The translations under genes and the position numbers were made by a program. The notes beneath the pieces were generated by a model. That model was not told where the DNA came from and did no database searches. It saw nothing but the letters and a program-made list of their open reading frames with translations. From UBA4417 sp031550085 (GTDB lineage Bacteria; Bacteroidota; Bacteroidia; Bacteroidales; UBA4417): a stretch of DNA of 64,000 nucleotides. Location: the NCBI GenBank assembly GCA_031550085.1, contig JAVBOY010000018.1, positions 1 through 64,000 of the forward strand, given 5' to 3'. Numbering within the stretch: position 1 is the stretch's first letter; the number at the start of each line of letters is the position of its first letter. Shown in pieces: positions 17,665-26,760 of this stretch.

Positions 17665-18754
17665 ATGATTACATCCGAAACACTCAAAGAATTAACCAAG
17701 CGCGTGGATGCGTTAAGGAGGTATCTTTGACATCGACAACAAATTAACCCAAATTACCGAAGAAGAAAAACAAACCCATGAATCCAATTTCTGGGACGAC
17801 CCGAAAGCTGCCGAAGCTGTTTTGAAGAACATTCAGGAAAAAAAATCCTGGAGAGGCCAATTTCTTGAAACCAAGGCTTCGCTTGATGATTTGCTGGTTT
17901 TGTATGATTTTTTCCAACAAGAAGCCGCTACCGAACAAGAAGTCGATGCCCAACATGCTCAAACACTGGTTTTGATTGAAAAACTCGAATTCCGCAACAT
18001 GCTTTCGGGCGAAGGCGACAAATGCAGCGCCATTCTTGAAATCAACTCGGGCGCCGGCGGAACCGAAAGCCAGGATTGGGCGGAAATGCTGATGCGCATG
18101 TATTTGCGATGGGCGGAACGCAATGGCTTTAAAACCCGGGAACTGGAGTCAACCGAAGGCGATGGCGCCGGATTGAAATCCGTTTCCCTAGAAATTGAAG
18201 GCGACTATGCTTTTGGAAATTTGAAAAGCGAAAACGGCGTTCACCGGTTGGTACGTATTTCTCCTTTTGACAGCAATGCACGCCGTCATACCTCTTTTGC
18301 CTCAGTTTTTGTGTATCCCGTAGTTGACGATAATATCGACATCCAGGTAAATCCGTCCGAAATTACATGGGATACCTTCCGCTCGAGTGGCCCCGGCGGC
18401 CAAAACGTAAATAAGGTAGAAACGGCTGTCCGCCTGCGCCACGAACCAACCGGAATTGTGATTGAATGCCAGGTAACACGTTCACAGCAGCAAAACCGCG
18501 AAAAAGCACTGCAAATGCTCAAATCGAAGCTTTACGAAATTGAGCTTCGCAAAAAGAAAGAAGCTCAGGCCGAATTGGAAGGCAAAAAAATGAAAATAGA
18601 ATGGGGTTCACAAATCCGCAACTATGTGCTGCATCCGTATAAATTGGTTAAAGATTTACGCACCAATCACGAAACTTCTGATGCCGCCGGCGTTTTAGAC
18701 GGAGACTTGAACGATTTTATCAAAGCCTATCTAATGGAATTCGGGGCGAAGTAA
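17665..18754 (+). CDS. prfB: Peptide chain release factor 2, with programmed +1 frameshift
   Basis: The frame opens at ATG 17665 (MITSETLKEL...) and reaches an in-frame TGA at 17728-17730 after 21 codons; the +1 frame continues from GAC at 17729 to 18754, giving a 362-residue protein, the normal RF2 length. The slip site is AGG AGG TAT CTT TGA C, with the Shine-Dalgarno-like AAGGAGG at 17715-17721 at the usual spacing before CTT TGA. This is the classical autoregulatory site: low RF2 slows termination at UGA and favours the shift. 'SPFDSNARRHTSF' (SPF tripeptide, UGA/UAA recognition) and 'GPGGQNVNKVET' (GGQ, hydrolysis) are intact. RF2 releases peptides at UGA and UAA. Coding is join(17665..17727, 17729..18754). 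Confidence 0.97.
17715..17731 (+). promoter_or_regulatory. prfB recoding site (AAGGAGG TAT CTT TGA C)
   Basis: Internal Shine-Dalgarno-like sequence, slippery CTT and TGA stop in the canonical arrangement for +1 frameshifting in RF2 genes. Shows that the organism retains this feedback even though most of its genes lack clear Shine-Dalgarno sites. Confidence 0.95.
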
Positions 18755-18773
18755 TTTTGAAAATAAAACAACT

Positions 18774-19505
18774 ATGACAAATCCCTTTTCGTTACAAGGA
18801 AAAACGGTTTTAGTAACCGGAGCCTCATCAGGAATTGGGCAACAAACAGCTATTTCAGTCTCACAAGCCGGCGCAAACGTGATTGTTACGGCCCGTGATC
18901 ATGCACGGCTCTCGGAAACGTTCAATCAACTGCAAAAGGGTGACCATCAACTATTGCTTGCCGATTTAACACAAGCCGATTCGTTAAAACAACTGGTCGG
19001 AAATTTGCCGCAATTGGATGGCATCGTACATTCGGCAGGCATTACGGGACATCTTCCTGCAAAATTTATTACCCAAAACGATCTTGAGCAATATTTTTCA
19101 ATCAATTATTCGGCTTCGGTATTGCTGATGTCACAAATTTTGAAACAAAAAAAGCTGAATCCGGCATCTTCCCTTGTGTTTTTGTCGAGCGTGGCAAGCA
19201 AATACCCTTACTTTGGCGGAGCGCTCTACAGCAGTAGCAAAGCCGCTATCGAAGCGTATTCAAGGGCCTTATCAGTTGAATTGGCAGCTAAAAAAATCCG
19301 TTCCAACTGCGTGTCGCCCTCATTCGTGAAAACGCCCATGATTGAATCGGTTGAAAGTATCTCGGGAAATTCGTTGGAAAATTTTGAAAAAATGATGCCG
19401 CTTGGTTTTGGCGAACCGAACGACGTGGCCAATGCCATTATTTACTTACTTTCAGATGCTTCCAAATGGACAACTGGAACCAATTTGGTATTGGGTGGCG
19501 GTTGA
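18774..19505 (+). CDS. Short-chain dehydrogenase/reductase
   Basis: 243 residues, classical SDR. 'GASSGIGQQTA' (residues 16-26) binds NAD(P), 'HSAGI' near 87 matches the NAG motif region, Ser in 'LSSVASK' near 140 and 'YSSSK' near 154 form the Ser-Tyr-Lys catalytic set. Starts 19 bases after prfB and is followed by a GT2 and a GNAT gene, so it may act on a sugar or a nucleotide-sugar precursor for a surface glycan. That role is inference from the neighbours; the family has many substrates. Confidence 0.85.
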   Translation: MTNPFSLQGKTVLVTGASSGIGQQTAISVSQAGANVIVTARDHARLSETFNQLQKGDHQLLLADLTQADSLKQLVGNLPQLDGIVHSAGITGHLPAKFITQNDLEQYFSINYSASVLLMSQILKQKKLNPASSLVFLSSVASKYPYFGGALYSSSKAAIEAYSRALSVELAAKKIRSNCVSPSFVKTPMIESVESISGNSLENFEKMMPLGFGEPNDVANAIIYLLSDASKWTTGTNLVLGGG

Positions 19506-19535
19506 TTTTGTTAGTTTTGTAACTCCCTTTTGTGT

Positions 19536-19601
19536 CTTTGTGGTGAAAAACACGAAGCTGTGTAAAAAATCCAACTAACAAACCTCGCCTTTGTGGTGAA
19601 A
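19536..19601 (+). repeat. Two direct copies of CTTTGTGGTGAAA
   Basis: Copies at 19536-19548 and 19589-19601, 53 bases apart, in the gap between the SDR and GT2 genes. Decayed relatives occur at 9148-9163 and 9251-9265. Of a kind often seen in Bacteroidota intergenic DNA. Confidence 0.6.
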
Positions 19602-19635
19602 CACAAAACATTGTATTTTAGAAAATTTCCAAAAT

Positions 19636-20556
19636 ATGAATCCTGAGTTTAGCGTAATTGTTCCCGTTTTTAATAGCGAAACCACATTGAATGAGTTGTT
19701 TCAAAGGGTAAAAACAACCTTTGAACGACTGGACAAAACCTTTGAACTGGTTTTTGTTGACGACGGCAGCACCGACAACAGTTGGCATGTTTTAAAAGAA
19801 TTGAAACAACAATTCCCCGACCAAATAACAGCCGTCAAGTTAACCCAAAATTACGGGCAGCATAATGCCGTTTTTTGCGGAATACATCAAGCTTCGGGTT
19901 CGCTGTTCGTCACCATCGACGACGATCTGCAAATTCCGCCCGAAGAAATCGAAAAACTAATCGATACCTTCGAAAAGCATGATGCCGATCTGGTGTACGG
20001 CACCTTTAAAAAGAAAAAACATTCCTGGTTCCGGAATTTATCAAGCAAAATTCTGAAAGCATTTTCAAAAGCGCTGACCAATAAGCCGGTTGAACGTTCC
20101 TCATTTCGATTGTTTACCTCCGCACTTGCAAAACAAATTCTAAACCACCACCAAGCCTTTATTTATTTAGACGAACTTTTTCCCTGGTATACCGGCAACA
20201 TTGCCTCGGTAACCGTCGAACACCACAAACGAACGCAAAGCCGCTCGGGATATTCCTTTGGAAAATTGTTTTCGTTGGTCTTCAATTTGGTATTTTTTCA
20301 TACGACGCTTCCGCTAAAACTAATGACCATTACCGGTTTTTTACTGTCCATCGTCAGTTTCCTGCTGGGCGTTCGTTTTATTATCGCCAAATTGGCCCGT
20401 AATGTACCTTTGGGTTACACCTCCATGATTGTGGTCATTTTATTTTCCACCAGTATCATTTTGTTGTGTTTGGGTATTTTGGGTGAGTATTTTGCACGAC
20501 TTTACCTGATGCAAAACAAAAAACCGCCGTATTCCATCAAAACCATTTTGAAATGA
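19636..20556 (+). CDS. Glycosyltransferase family 2, membrane-anchored (polyprenyl-phosphate type)
   Basis: 306 residues. N-terminal GT-A domain (about 1-225): 'VPVFNSE', 'FVDDGSTDNSW' and 'TIDDDLQIPPEEI' are the nucleotide-sugar and metal-binding segments. Two C-terminal membrane helices (about 232-255 and 263-290). This plan matches the DPM1/GtrB/ArnC group, which load a sugar on polyprenyl phosphate at the inner face of the membrane. Substrate unknown. Its stop overlaps the start of the next gene (ATGA), so the two are translationally coupled. Confidence 0.87.
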   Translation: MNPEFSVIVPVFNSETTLNELFQRVKTTFERLDKTFELVFVDDGSTDNSWHVLKELKQQFPDQITAVKLTQNYGQHNAVFCGIHQASGSLFVTIDDDLQIPPEEIEKLIDTFEKHDADLVYGTFKKKKHSWFRNLSSKILKAFSKALTNKPVERSSFRLFTSALAKQILNHHQAFIYLDELFPWYTGNIASVTVEHHKRTQSRSGYSFGKLFSLVFNLVFFHTTLPLKLMTITGFLLSIVSFLLGVRFIIAKLARNVPLGYTSMIVVILFSTSIILLCLGILGEYFARLYLMQNKKPPYSIKTILK

Positions 20557-21275
20557 TTATTTGCAAATACGGAATCACATTACGCCTGCTTACTCAATCC
20601 GATTTGGAATTAGTGCGTCAAAAACGCAATTCGGAATATGTACAGCAATTTATGGAGTACCGGGAACACATTACCCCCGAAATGCAAGAAAAGTGGTTTG
20701 AGGGCATCAATACGCACGAAAATTATTATTTCGTCATTGAGTATCAAAACAAAAAAATCGGATTAATCAACAGCAAAAACCGCAATGCCGAAAAACAAGG
20801 CAGCGAAGCCGGTCTGTTTTTGTGGGATGAAGAATACACCAACACCTTTGTCCCGATATTAATTTCCTTGCTGCTTTTTGAATGTGAGTTTTACGTGGTG
20901 GAAGGCAAAAAATGCTGTTGCCATGTGCTGAAAAGTAACAAGCATGCTATTTCCTATGTAAAACAATTGGGTTATGAACGCTGCGAGAATCAGGAAAACA
21001 TCGAAAACCAACGGTACGAAATCACCAAAGAACGATTTATTGCAAAAGCCCAAAAATTGCGTCGTGCGGTAAATTCGCTTTTTTCGGAAGAAGAAAAGAC
21101 AGGGTATTTGCTGATTGAGCCTTCCGATGTTGATTTCGGTATAACCCAATACTTTGAATCGTTTGTAGATAGCCCTAAATCGCTGTTTCGAATGGAGCAC
21201 ACGCCTCAGGGAAAAAAATATTTTATTGATCCCAAAAAGCGCGGAAATGTGGATTCAGAATCGTTGTTATTTTGA
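20553..21275 (+). CDS. GNAT-family N-acetyltransferase with C-terminal extension
   Basis: 240 residues. Residues about 5-150 follow the RimJ/RimL-like GNAT pattern: 'ITLRLLTQSDLELVRQKRN' at the start, 'QEKWFEG', 'YYFVIEYQNKKIGLINS', and a late 'SNKHAISYVKQLGYE' strand-helix typical of this subgroup, which includes PseH-like acyltransferases of amino-sugars. The last ~85 residues have no match I recognise. Overlaps the upstream GT2 by 4 bases. The SDR-GT2-GNAT order suggests acylation of a glycan precursor. Confidence 0.78.
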   Translation: MIICKYGITLRLLTQSDLELVRQKRNSEYVQQFMEYREHITPEMQEKWFEGINTHENYYFVIEYQNKKIGLINSKNRNAEKQGSEAGLFLWDEEYTNTFVPILISLLLFECEFYVVEGKKCCCHVLKSNKHAISYVKQLGYERCENQENIENQRYEITKERFIAKAQKLRRAVNSLFSEEEKTGYLLIEPSDVDFGITQYFESFVDSPKSLFRMEHTPQGKKYFIDPKKRGNVDSESLLF

Positions 21276-21370
21276 TTTTCTCCGACTCAACGACACCCTT
21301 CCTCTGTTCAGCGGCAGTTGTACTACCGTCATTTTATTGTGACAAGTTTAACTTACCAAATAGAACCCGT

Positions 21371-21387
21371 CTAAGGCAAAGCCTTAG
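21371..21387. repeat. Short palindrome CTAAGGC-AAA-GCCTTAG
   Basis: Perfect 7 bp arms with a 3-base loop between the convergent GNAT and PFOR genes. No T-run follows, so a terminator role is weak; it looks like a small dispersed hairpin. Confidence 0.5.
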
Positions 21388-21404
21388 TCCAACACTATAA
21401 AAAA

Positions 21405-21437
21405 ACGAGCGGCACTTTTCGATACCGCTCGTTTCAT
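21405..21437. terminator. Bidirectional terminator hairpin
   Basis: ACGAGCGG (21405-21412) pairs with CCGCTCGT (21425-21432) across a 12-base loop, with an A-run before and a T-rich tract after. It sits between the GNAT gene (+) and the PFOR gene (-) and can serve both. Confidence 0.75.
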
Positions 21438-21457
21438 TTTATAGAAGTTCCAATGTA

Positions 21458-24400
21458 TTAAAACTCTCTGTCGGCAAGGCGTTTGTAGCTGTTGTAACGC
21501 CATTTTGCATTGGTTTCGGCTGCGGCAAATAATTCGCCGGCAGCATCAGGGAACGATTTCAACAAAGAGGTGTAACGAACTTCCGATTGTAGAAAATCAT
21601 TAAATTTTGAGAAATCGGGTTCTTTGCTATCCAGTTGGAAGGGGTTTTTGCCTTCGGCTTCCAAACGCGGATCGAAGCGGTACAAGTGCCAGTAACCAGC
21701 ATCAACAGCGCGTTGTTGTTGCTTTTGAGCTTCTTCCATGCCTTTGCGCAAACCGTGGTTGATACAAGTTGCATAAGCAATCACCAACGATGGTCCCGGA
21801 TATGCTTCGGCTTCACGTAACGCTTTCAGATATTGGCTTTGGTTTGCTCCCATAGCTACTTGAGCCACGTAAACGTAGCCATAGCTCATGGCTATCATAC
21901 CCAAGTCTTTTTTGCGGATGCGTTTGCCGCTGGCAGCAAATTTAGCAACAGCACCTACCGGAGTGGATTTTGACGCTTGTCCGCCGGTATTGGAATACAC
22001 TTCGGTATCCATCACCAACACGTTCACATCTTCGCCCGAAGCCAACACATGGTCTAAACCGCCGAAGCCAATGTCGTAAGCCCAGCCATCGCCGCCAAAC
22101 ATCCAAACACTTTTCTTGATAAAGTATTGTTTCAAGGCAACCAATTCTTTGGCCACAGCATCGTTTTCTTTTTGAAGCAACGGAATTACTTTTTCAGTAG
22201 CAATTTTCGAAGCTTCCGCATTTTGCATGCCGTCAACCCACTCTTGGCAAGCAGCTTTCAATTCGGCATTGTAATTACCATTGATGATCACTTGCATACG
22301 TTCTTTGATGCGGGTGCGCATTTTTTCAACACCCATTGCCATACCCAAACCGTATTCGGCATTGTCTTCAAACAATGAATTGCCCCAAGCTGGTCCGCAA
22401 CCAAATGCATTTTTAGTGTAAGGCATGCTGGGAGCCGAACCACCATAGATAGACGAGCAGCCCGTAGCATTTGCCACCATCATACGATCGCCGTAAAGTT
22501 GGGTAACCAATTTTACATAAGGCGTTTCACCACAACCGGCACAAGCACCCGAAAATTCGAATAAAGGTTGCGCAAATTGGCTGTTTTTCACGCTTTGTTC
22601 TTTGGGCGCCAATGTGTCCTTATACGTAACGTGTTTCACATGGTAATCGAACAGTTCTTTTTGAGCCATTTGCGATTCCAACGGTTTCAGTTCCAAGGCT
22701 TTTGTTTTGGCAGGACAAACATCCACACAGTTGCCGCAACCGGTACAATCGAGGGGACTTACTTGAATGCGGAATTGATTGGGGGCAAACACCTTGGGAA
22801 CAGCAGGTAAGGTTGGTGTTCCGGCGGGTAAGCCTTTGATTTCTTCTTCGCTCAACAAGAACGGACGAATCGCAGCGTGCGGACAAACGTAAGCACATTG
22901 ATTGCATTGGATACAGTTGCTCGGAATCCATTCGGGAACGTTGACGGCAATACCGCGTTTTTCGTATTGAGTAGTTCCTGCGGGGAACGTTCCGTCTTCG
23001 CGACCTGCAAACACGCTAACCGGAAGGTCGTCACCCTTCATCAAGTTGATGGGTTCCACCACGTTCCGGATGAAATCAGGTAAGTCGCGTGTGTCTTCTT
23101 CTTTTTTTACTTCAATGTTTTTCCATTCGGCCGGAACATCTACTTTGGTAACAGCAGCGCCACGGTCAATAGCTAAACAGTTCATATTTACCACATCTTC
23201 GCCTTTCTTTCCGAACGATTTCTTAACCGCTTTCTTCATTTCTTCCAAAGCCACTTCGTAAGGAATTACGCCTGAAATTTTAAAGAATGAAGCTTGTAAA
23301 ATGGTATTGGTACGGTTTCCGAGTCCAATTTCCGAAGCAATGGCTGTGGCATTGATGATGTAGAAATTGATTTCGTTTTCTGCCAAATACTTTTTCATCG
23401 AATCGGGCAGGCGTTTTTTAGTTTCTTCGGCATCCCAAATGGAGTTAAGCAGGAAGGTACCGCCTTTTTTCAAGCCTTTGAGCATGTCGTATTTCGTCAA
23501 ATAAGCCGGAACGTGGCAAGCCACGAAGTCGGGCGTATTTACCAAATAAGGCGATCCAATGGGTTTGTCGCCAAAACGCAAGTGCGATGTGGTTACACCG
23601 CCTGATTTTTTCGAATCGTAAGCAAAGTAAGCTTGGCAATACTTGTCGGTGGTATCCCCGATGATTTTAATGGAATTTTTATTGGCTCCTACGGTTCCGT
23701 CAGCACCAATTCCATAGAATTTTGCTTGATAAGTTCCTGGCTTTGCCATGTCAATTTCGGGCAACAACGGAAGACTCTTGAACGTAACATCATCCACAAT
23801 ACCCACGGTGAATTGATTTTTAGGCTCGGCAGCTTTCAAATTGTTGAATACGCTGATCATCATAGCCGGAGTCGTATCTTTCGAGCTCAAACCATAACGT
23901 CCGCCAATAATCATGGGACGGTTTTTGTGCGCGTAAAATGCTTCGCAAACATCCAAATACAACGGATCGCCATTGGCTCCGGGTTCTTTGGTACGGTCCA
24001 ACACACAAATACGTTTTACGCTTTCAGGCAATACGTTGAATAAATATTTTGTCGAGAAGGGACGATACAAATGCACCGAAATCAATCCCAATTTTTCGCC
24101 CTTGGCATTCAAATAATCGATGGTTTCTTTGATGGTTTCGGTAATCGAACCCATGGCAATGATAATATTTTCAGCATCTTTCGCACCATAATAAGAGAAC
24201 GGATGGTATTCGCGTCCGGTCATTTTAGTGATTTCCTGCATGTAGCCTTCAACCAAGTCGGGAAGTGCGTTGTAGTATGAATTGGCAGCTTCACGGCTTT
24301 GGAAATAAATATCAGGGTTTTGAGCGGTACCACGGGTTACGGGATGTTCCGGATTCAAAGCGCGATCGCGGAAAGCTTGCAACGCTTCTTTATCCAACAG

Positions 24401-24985
24401 CTTTTCCATGTCTTCGTTGGTAGGCGCTTCTACCTTTTGAATTTCGTGTGAAGTGCGGAAACCATCAAAGAAATGCAGGAACGGAACACGCGATTTGATG
24501 GCTGCCAAGTGGGCAATACCGGCAATGTCCATAATTTCTTGAACCGAACCGGTAGCCAACATGGCAAATCCGGTTTGACGGGTTGAATAAATATCGCTGT
24601 GATCACCGAAAATAGACAAAGCTTGAGCCGCCAATGCGCGAGCCGAAACGTGGAAAACGCCCGGAAGCAATTCGCCCGAAATTTTGTACATATTCGGAAT
24701 CATCAAAAGTAATCCTTGCGAAGCGGTGTAAGTAGTAGTTAAAGCGCCGCTTTGAAGTGAACCGTGAACAGCGCCGGCAGCGCCGCCTTCGCTTTGCATT
24801 TCTATAACGCGAACGGTTTCTCCAAAAATGTTTTTACGTCCAAATGCCGACCATTCGTCAACATATTCAGCCATGGTGGAAGATGGCGTAATCGGGTAAA
24901 TAGCGGCTACTTCGCTAAACATATATGCAATATGTGCTGCTGCGTAGTTTCCGTCGCAAGTGATAAAATTTTTGTTTTTGGTCAT
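21458..24985 (-). CDS. nifJ: Pyruvate:ferredoxin (flavodoxin) oxidoreductase, single-chain
   Basis: 1175 residues, normal length for the homodimeric enzyme. It converts pyruvate and CoA to acetyl-CoA and CO2 while reducing ferredoxin or flavodoxin, typical of anaerobic metabolism. Order of domains: N-terminal pyruvate domain ('YPITPSSTMAE' near 34), central domain, a two-cluster ferredoxin segment with 'CIQCNQCAYVCP' near 690 and 'CTGCGNCVDVCP' near 747, and the TPP domain with 'CAGCGETPY' near 811, 'GDGWAYDIGFGGLDH' near 963 and 'NTGGQ.SK.TPVGA' near 995. The proximal cluster Cys residues are present. Single gene with its own promoter box. Confidence 0.97.
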   Translation of the reverse strand: MTKNKNFITCDGNYAAAHIAYMFSEVAAIYPITPSSTMAEYVDEWSAFGRKNIFGETVRVIEMQSEGGAAGAVHGSLQSGALTTTYTASQGLLLMIPNMYKISGELLPGVFHVSARALAAQALSIFGDHSDIYSTRQTGFAMLATGSVQEIMDIAGIAHLAAIKSRVPFLHFFDGFRTSHEIQKVEAPTNEDMEKLLDKEALQAFRDRALNPEHPVTRGTAQNPDIYFQSREAANSYYNALPDLVEGYMQEITKMTGREYHPFSYYGAKDAENIIIAMGSITETIKETIDYLNAKGEKLGLISVHLYRPFSTKYLFNVLPESVKRICVLDRTKEPGANGDPLYLDVCEAFYAHKNRPMIIGGRYGLSSKDTTPAMMISVFNNLKAAEPKNQFTVGIVDDVTFKSLPLLPEIDMAKPGTYQAKFYGIGADGTVGANKNSIKIIGDTTDKYCQAYFAYDSKKSGGVTTSHLRFGDKPIGSPYLVNTPDFVACHVPAYLTKYDMLKGLKKGGTFLLNSIWDAEETKKRLPDSMKKYLAENEINFYIINATAIASEIGLGNRTNTILQASFFKISGVIPYEVALEEMKKAVKKSFGKKGEDVVNMNCLAIDRGAAVTKVDVPAEWKNIEVKKEEDTRDLPDFIRNVVEPINLMKGDDLPVSVFAGREDGTFPAGTTQYEKRGIAVNVPEWIPSNCIQCNQCAYVCPHAAIRPFLLSEEEIKGLPAGTPTLPAVPKVFAPNQFRIQVSPLDCTGCGNCVDVCPAKTKALELKPLESQMAQKELFDYHVKHVTYKDTLAPKEQSVKNSQFAQPLFEFSGACAGCGETPYVKLVTQLYGDRMMVANATGCSSIYGGSAPSMPYTKNAFGCGPAWGNSLFEDNAEYGLGMAMGVEKMRTRIKERMQVIINGNYNAELKAACQEWVDGMQNAEASKIATEKVIPLLQKENDAVAKELVALKQYFIKKSVWMFGGDGWAYDIGFGGLDHVLASGEDVNVLVMDTEVYSNTGGQASKSTPVGAVAKFAASGKRIRKKDLGMIAMSYGYVYVAQVAMGANQSQYLKALREAEAYPGPSLVIAYATCINHGLRKGMEEAQKQQQRAVDAGYWHLYRFDPRLEAEGKNPFQLDSKEPDFSKFNDFLQSEVRYTSLLKSFPDAAGELFAAAETNAKWRYNSYKRLADREF

Positions 24986-25342
24986 GTCAAAAAGATATTT
25001 GATTTTTAATCAATGATTTCCAATAAAATTTTGCAAAAAGCGTGCAAAGTTACTCATTAATAAGTAAATAAAATGGAAATTCTGTTAAATGAATAACAGC
25101 AAAAACCAATTTAGAATGGTTACAAATTGCACAAATTTCGCCTTAATTTCTGGCTGGAGAGCCCAAATTAATTTACGTGAATGTAATATATTGATAAAAA
25201 AGTAATTAGATGATATCCATTTAAAATTCATTCGAACATCGCTTTTTTTAAGTCAATCAAAAAAAACAGTTTTTTTTCATATGTCTTCAACAATCCGGCT
25301 GCTTAACGGTTTTTACTGTCCAATCAATTGAATGGCATCAAA
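24986..25342. other. Divergent intergenic region, AT-rich, no gene
   Basis: About 357 bases between PFOR (-) and the phosphoesterase (+). Contains the PFOR promoter box. I see no ORF, RNA structure or repeat in the rest. Confidence 0.6.
25044..25052 (-). promoter_or_regulatory. -7 box (TAACTTTGC) for the PFOR gene
   Basis: Perfect TAnnTTTGC on the minus strand, 58 bases upstream of the ATG at 24985. Confidence 0.5.
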
Positions 25343-26146
25343 ATGAAGGCGTTTCGGTTATGGATTGTGATCTTCTTTTCTTTCTGCGGATGTGAAGACA
25401 TCTTTGAAATGCATCCTGATGATGGGCGCCTTTACGGTGAAACCGGAATTAACGCTAAAAACAGGATGCGCATTGAAACCTTATGTGCACAAAAAGATAC
25501 GGTCCGTTTCGTTTTGATCGGGGATACACAACGTAATTACGACGACACACAAGATTTTGTAAACGCTTTGAATCAACGCAACGATGTATGTTTTGTAATC
25601 CACGGAGGAGATATATCAGACTTTGGCCTTACCAAAGAATTTCTGTGGATGCGTGACATTTTAAGCCAGTTGCATGTCCCTTATGTGGCTGTCCTTGGAA
25701 ATCACGATTGCCTGGCAACCGGGCTGGACGTGTATCGCAAGCTGTTCGGAAACGAAAATTTTGTTTTTATGGCGGGTTCCGTAAAGTTTATTTGTATTAA
25801 CACAAACTCCATGGAATTTAAATTCTCGCCGATGGTTCCGGATTTCGACTTTATAGAAAAGCTGCAAGCAGAGAATGACCCGCAGCACGAAAAAACCGTT
25901 TTTGTGATGCATGCGCCTCCTTTAGATGACCAACTGACATCGGAAAAATCAGAACAACTGCACCAAAAGATCAAACTGTTTCGCAAGGTACAATTCTGTT
26001 TGCATGCGCATCATCACAGCATTGAAGTAAATGATTTATTTGCGGATGGAGTGATCTACTATGGCTGCGGAACGATCGGATCACGGACCTATCTTTTGTT
26101 TACCATCACTCCCGACAACTATACGTATGAAGTGGTTTCTTTTTAG
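25343..26146 (+). CDS. Calcineurin-like metallophosphoesterase, lipoprotein
   Basis: 267 residues from the ATG at 25343 (a TTG at 25328 is in frame). Residues 1-14 are a lipoprotein signal with the modified Cys in 'FCGCED'. Metal-binding motifs of the calcineurin-like fold are in order: 'LIGDTQ' near 60, 'HGGDISDFG' near 88, 'LGNHDCL' near 121, 'VMHAPPLDD' near 190, 'LHAHHHSIE' near 222. Probably a periplasmic or surface phosphodiesterase or phosphatase; substrate unknown. The end overlaps the start of the next gene by 20 bases, so the two are probably coupled. Confidence 0.9.
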   Translation: MKAFRLWIVIFFSFCGCEDIFEMHPDDGRLYGETGINAKNRMRIETLCAQKDTVRFVLIGDTQRNYDDTQDFVNALNQRNDVCFVIHGGDISDFGLTKEFLWMRDILSQLHVPYVAVLGNHDCLATGLDVYRKLFGNENFVFMAGSVKFICINTNSMEFKFSPMVPDFDFIEKLQAENDPQHEKTVFVMHAPPLDDQLTSEKSEQLHQKIKLFRKVQFCLHAHHHSIEVNDLFADGVIYYGCGTIGSRTYLLFTITPDNYTYEVVSF

Positions 26147-26753
26147 TTTGCGGATTTTTTCGGTGTTGTTTGTGCTTTTGCTTGAAGAAAAAGCAATCGC
26201 TGAAGATGCCGGAAATAAACGATCCGACAGATGGAAATCTTTTTTGCCCACACATGTCAAATTTCAATATGCCGGATCTATGGGACTGGTTTCGGCAGGA
26301 CCCGGATGGCAATATGGCAAAAAGAAACAATGGGAAACCAGTATGATGCTGGGGTATGTTCCAAAATATGTCACCTCAAAAGCAAAAGCCTGCTTCACGT
26401 TGAAACAGCTTTTTATCCCCTGGGATCTGACCCTTAAAAATGATTTTTCCTTTGAACCCCTTAGCTGCGGATTCTACGTAACAGCTATTTCGGGAGATGA
26501 ATTTTGGGCGCGGAATCCTTCGCAAAATCCCAACGGCTATTATTGGTTTCAAACACGATTGCGCTACAACATATGCCTAGGCGAAAGCTTGACCTATCAC
26601 ATCTCCCAGACAAAAAAGCAATTTATCAAAGCTATTTCGTTTTATTATGAAATAAGTACCAACGATCTGTATATGAACAGTGCTTTTACCAACCGTTATC
26701 TAAAACCCGAAGATTATTTGCATTTAGCATTCGGAGTAAAACTACAATGGTAA
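26127..26753 (+). CDS. Exported protein of unknown function, overlapping the phosphoesterase gene
   Basis: 208 residues from the ATG at 26127, in a different frame from the upstream gene and overlapping it by 20 bases. Begins with a signal peptide (MKWFLFSLRIFSVLFVLLL, then AIAED). The rest is rich in aromatic residues and alternating strands ('MGLVSAGPGWQYGKKKQWETSMMLGYVP', ending 'HLAFGVKLQW' with a terminal Trp), typical of a small outer-membrane beta-barrel. I do not recognise the family. Translational coupling suggests it acts with the phosphoesterase. Confidence 0.72.
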   Translation: MKWFLFSLRIFSVLFVLLLEEKAIAEDAGNKRSDRWKSFLPTHVKFQYAGSMGLVSAGPGWQYGKKKQWETSMMLGYVPKYVTSKAKACFTLKQLFIPWDLTLKNDFSFEPLSCGFYVTAISGDEFWARNPSQNPNGYYWFQTRLRYNICLGESLTYHISQTKKQFIKAISFYYEISTNDLYMNSAFTNRYLKPEDYLHLAFGVKLQW

Positions 26754-26760
26754 ACAACGA

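Noticed and set aside
21371..21387. CTAAGGC-AAA-GCCTTAG as terminator
   Set aside because: No T-run; the nearby hairpin at 21405-21432 fits better.
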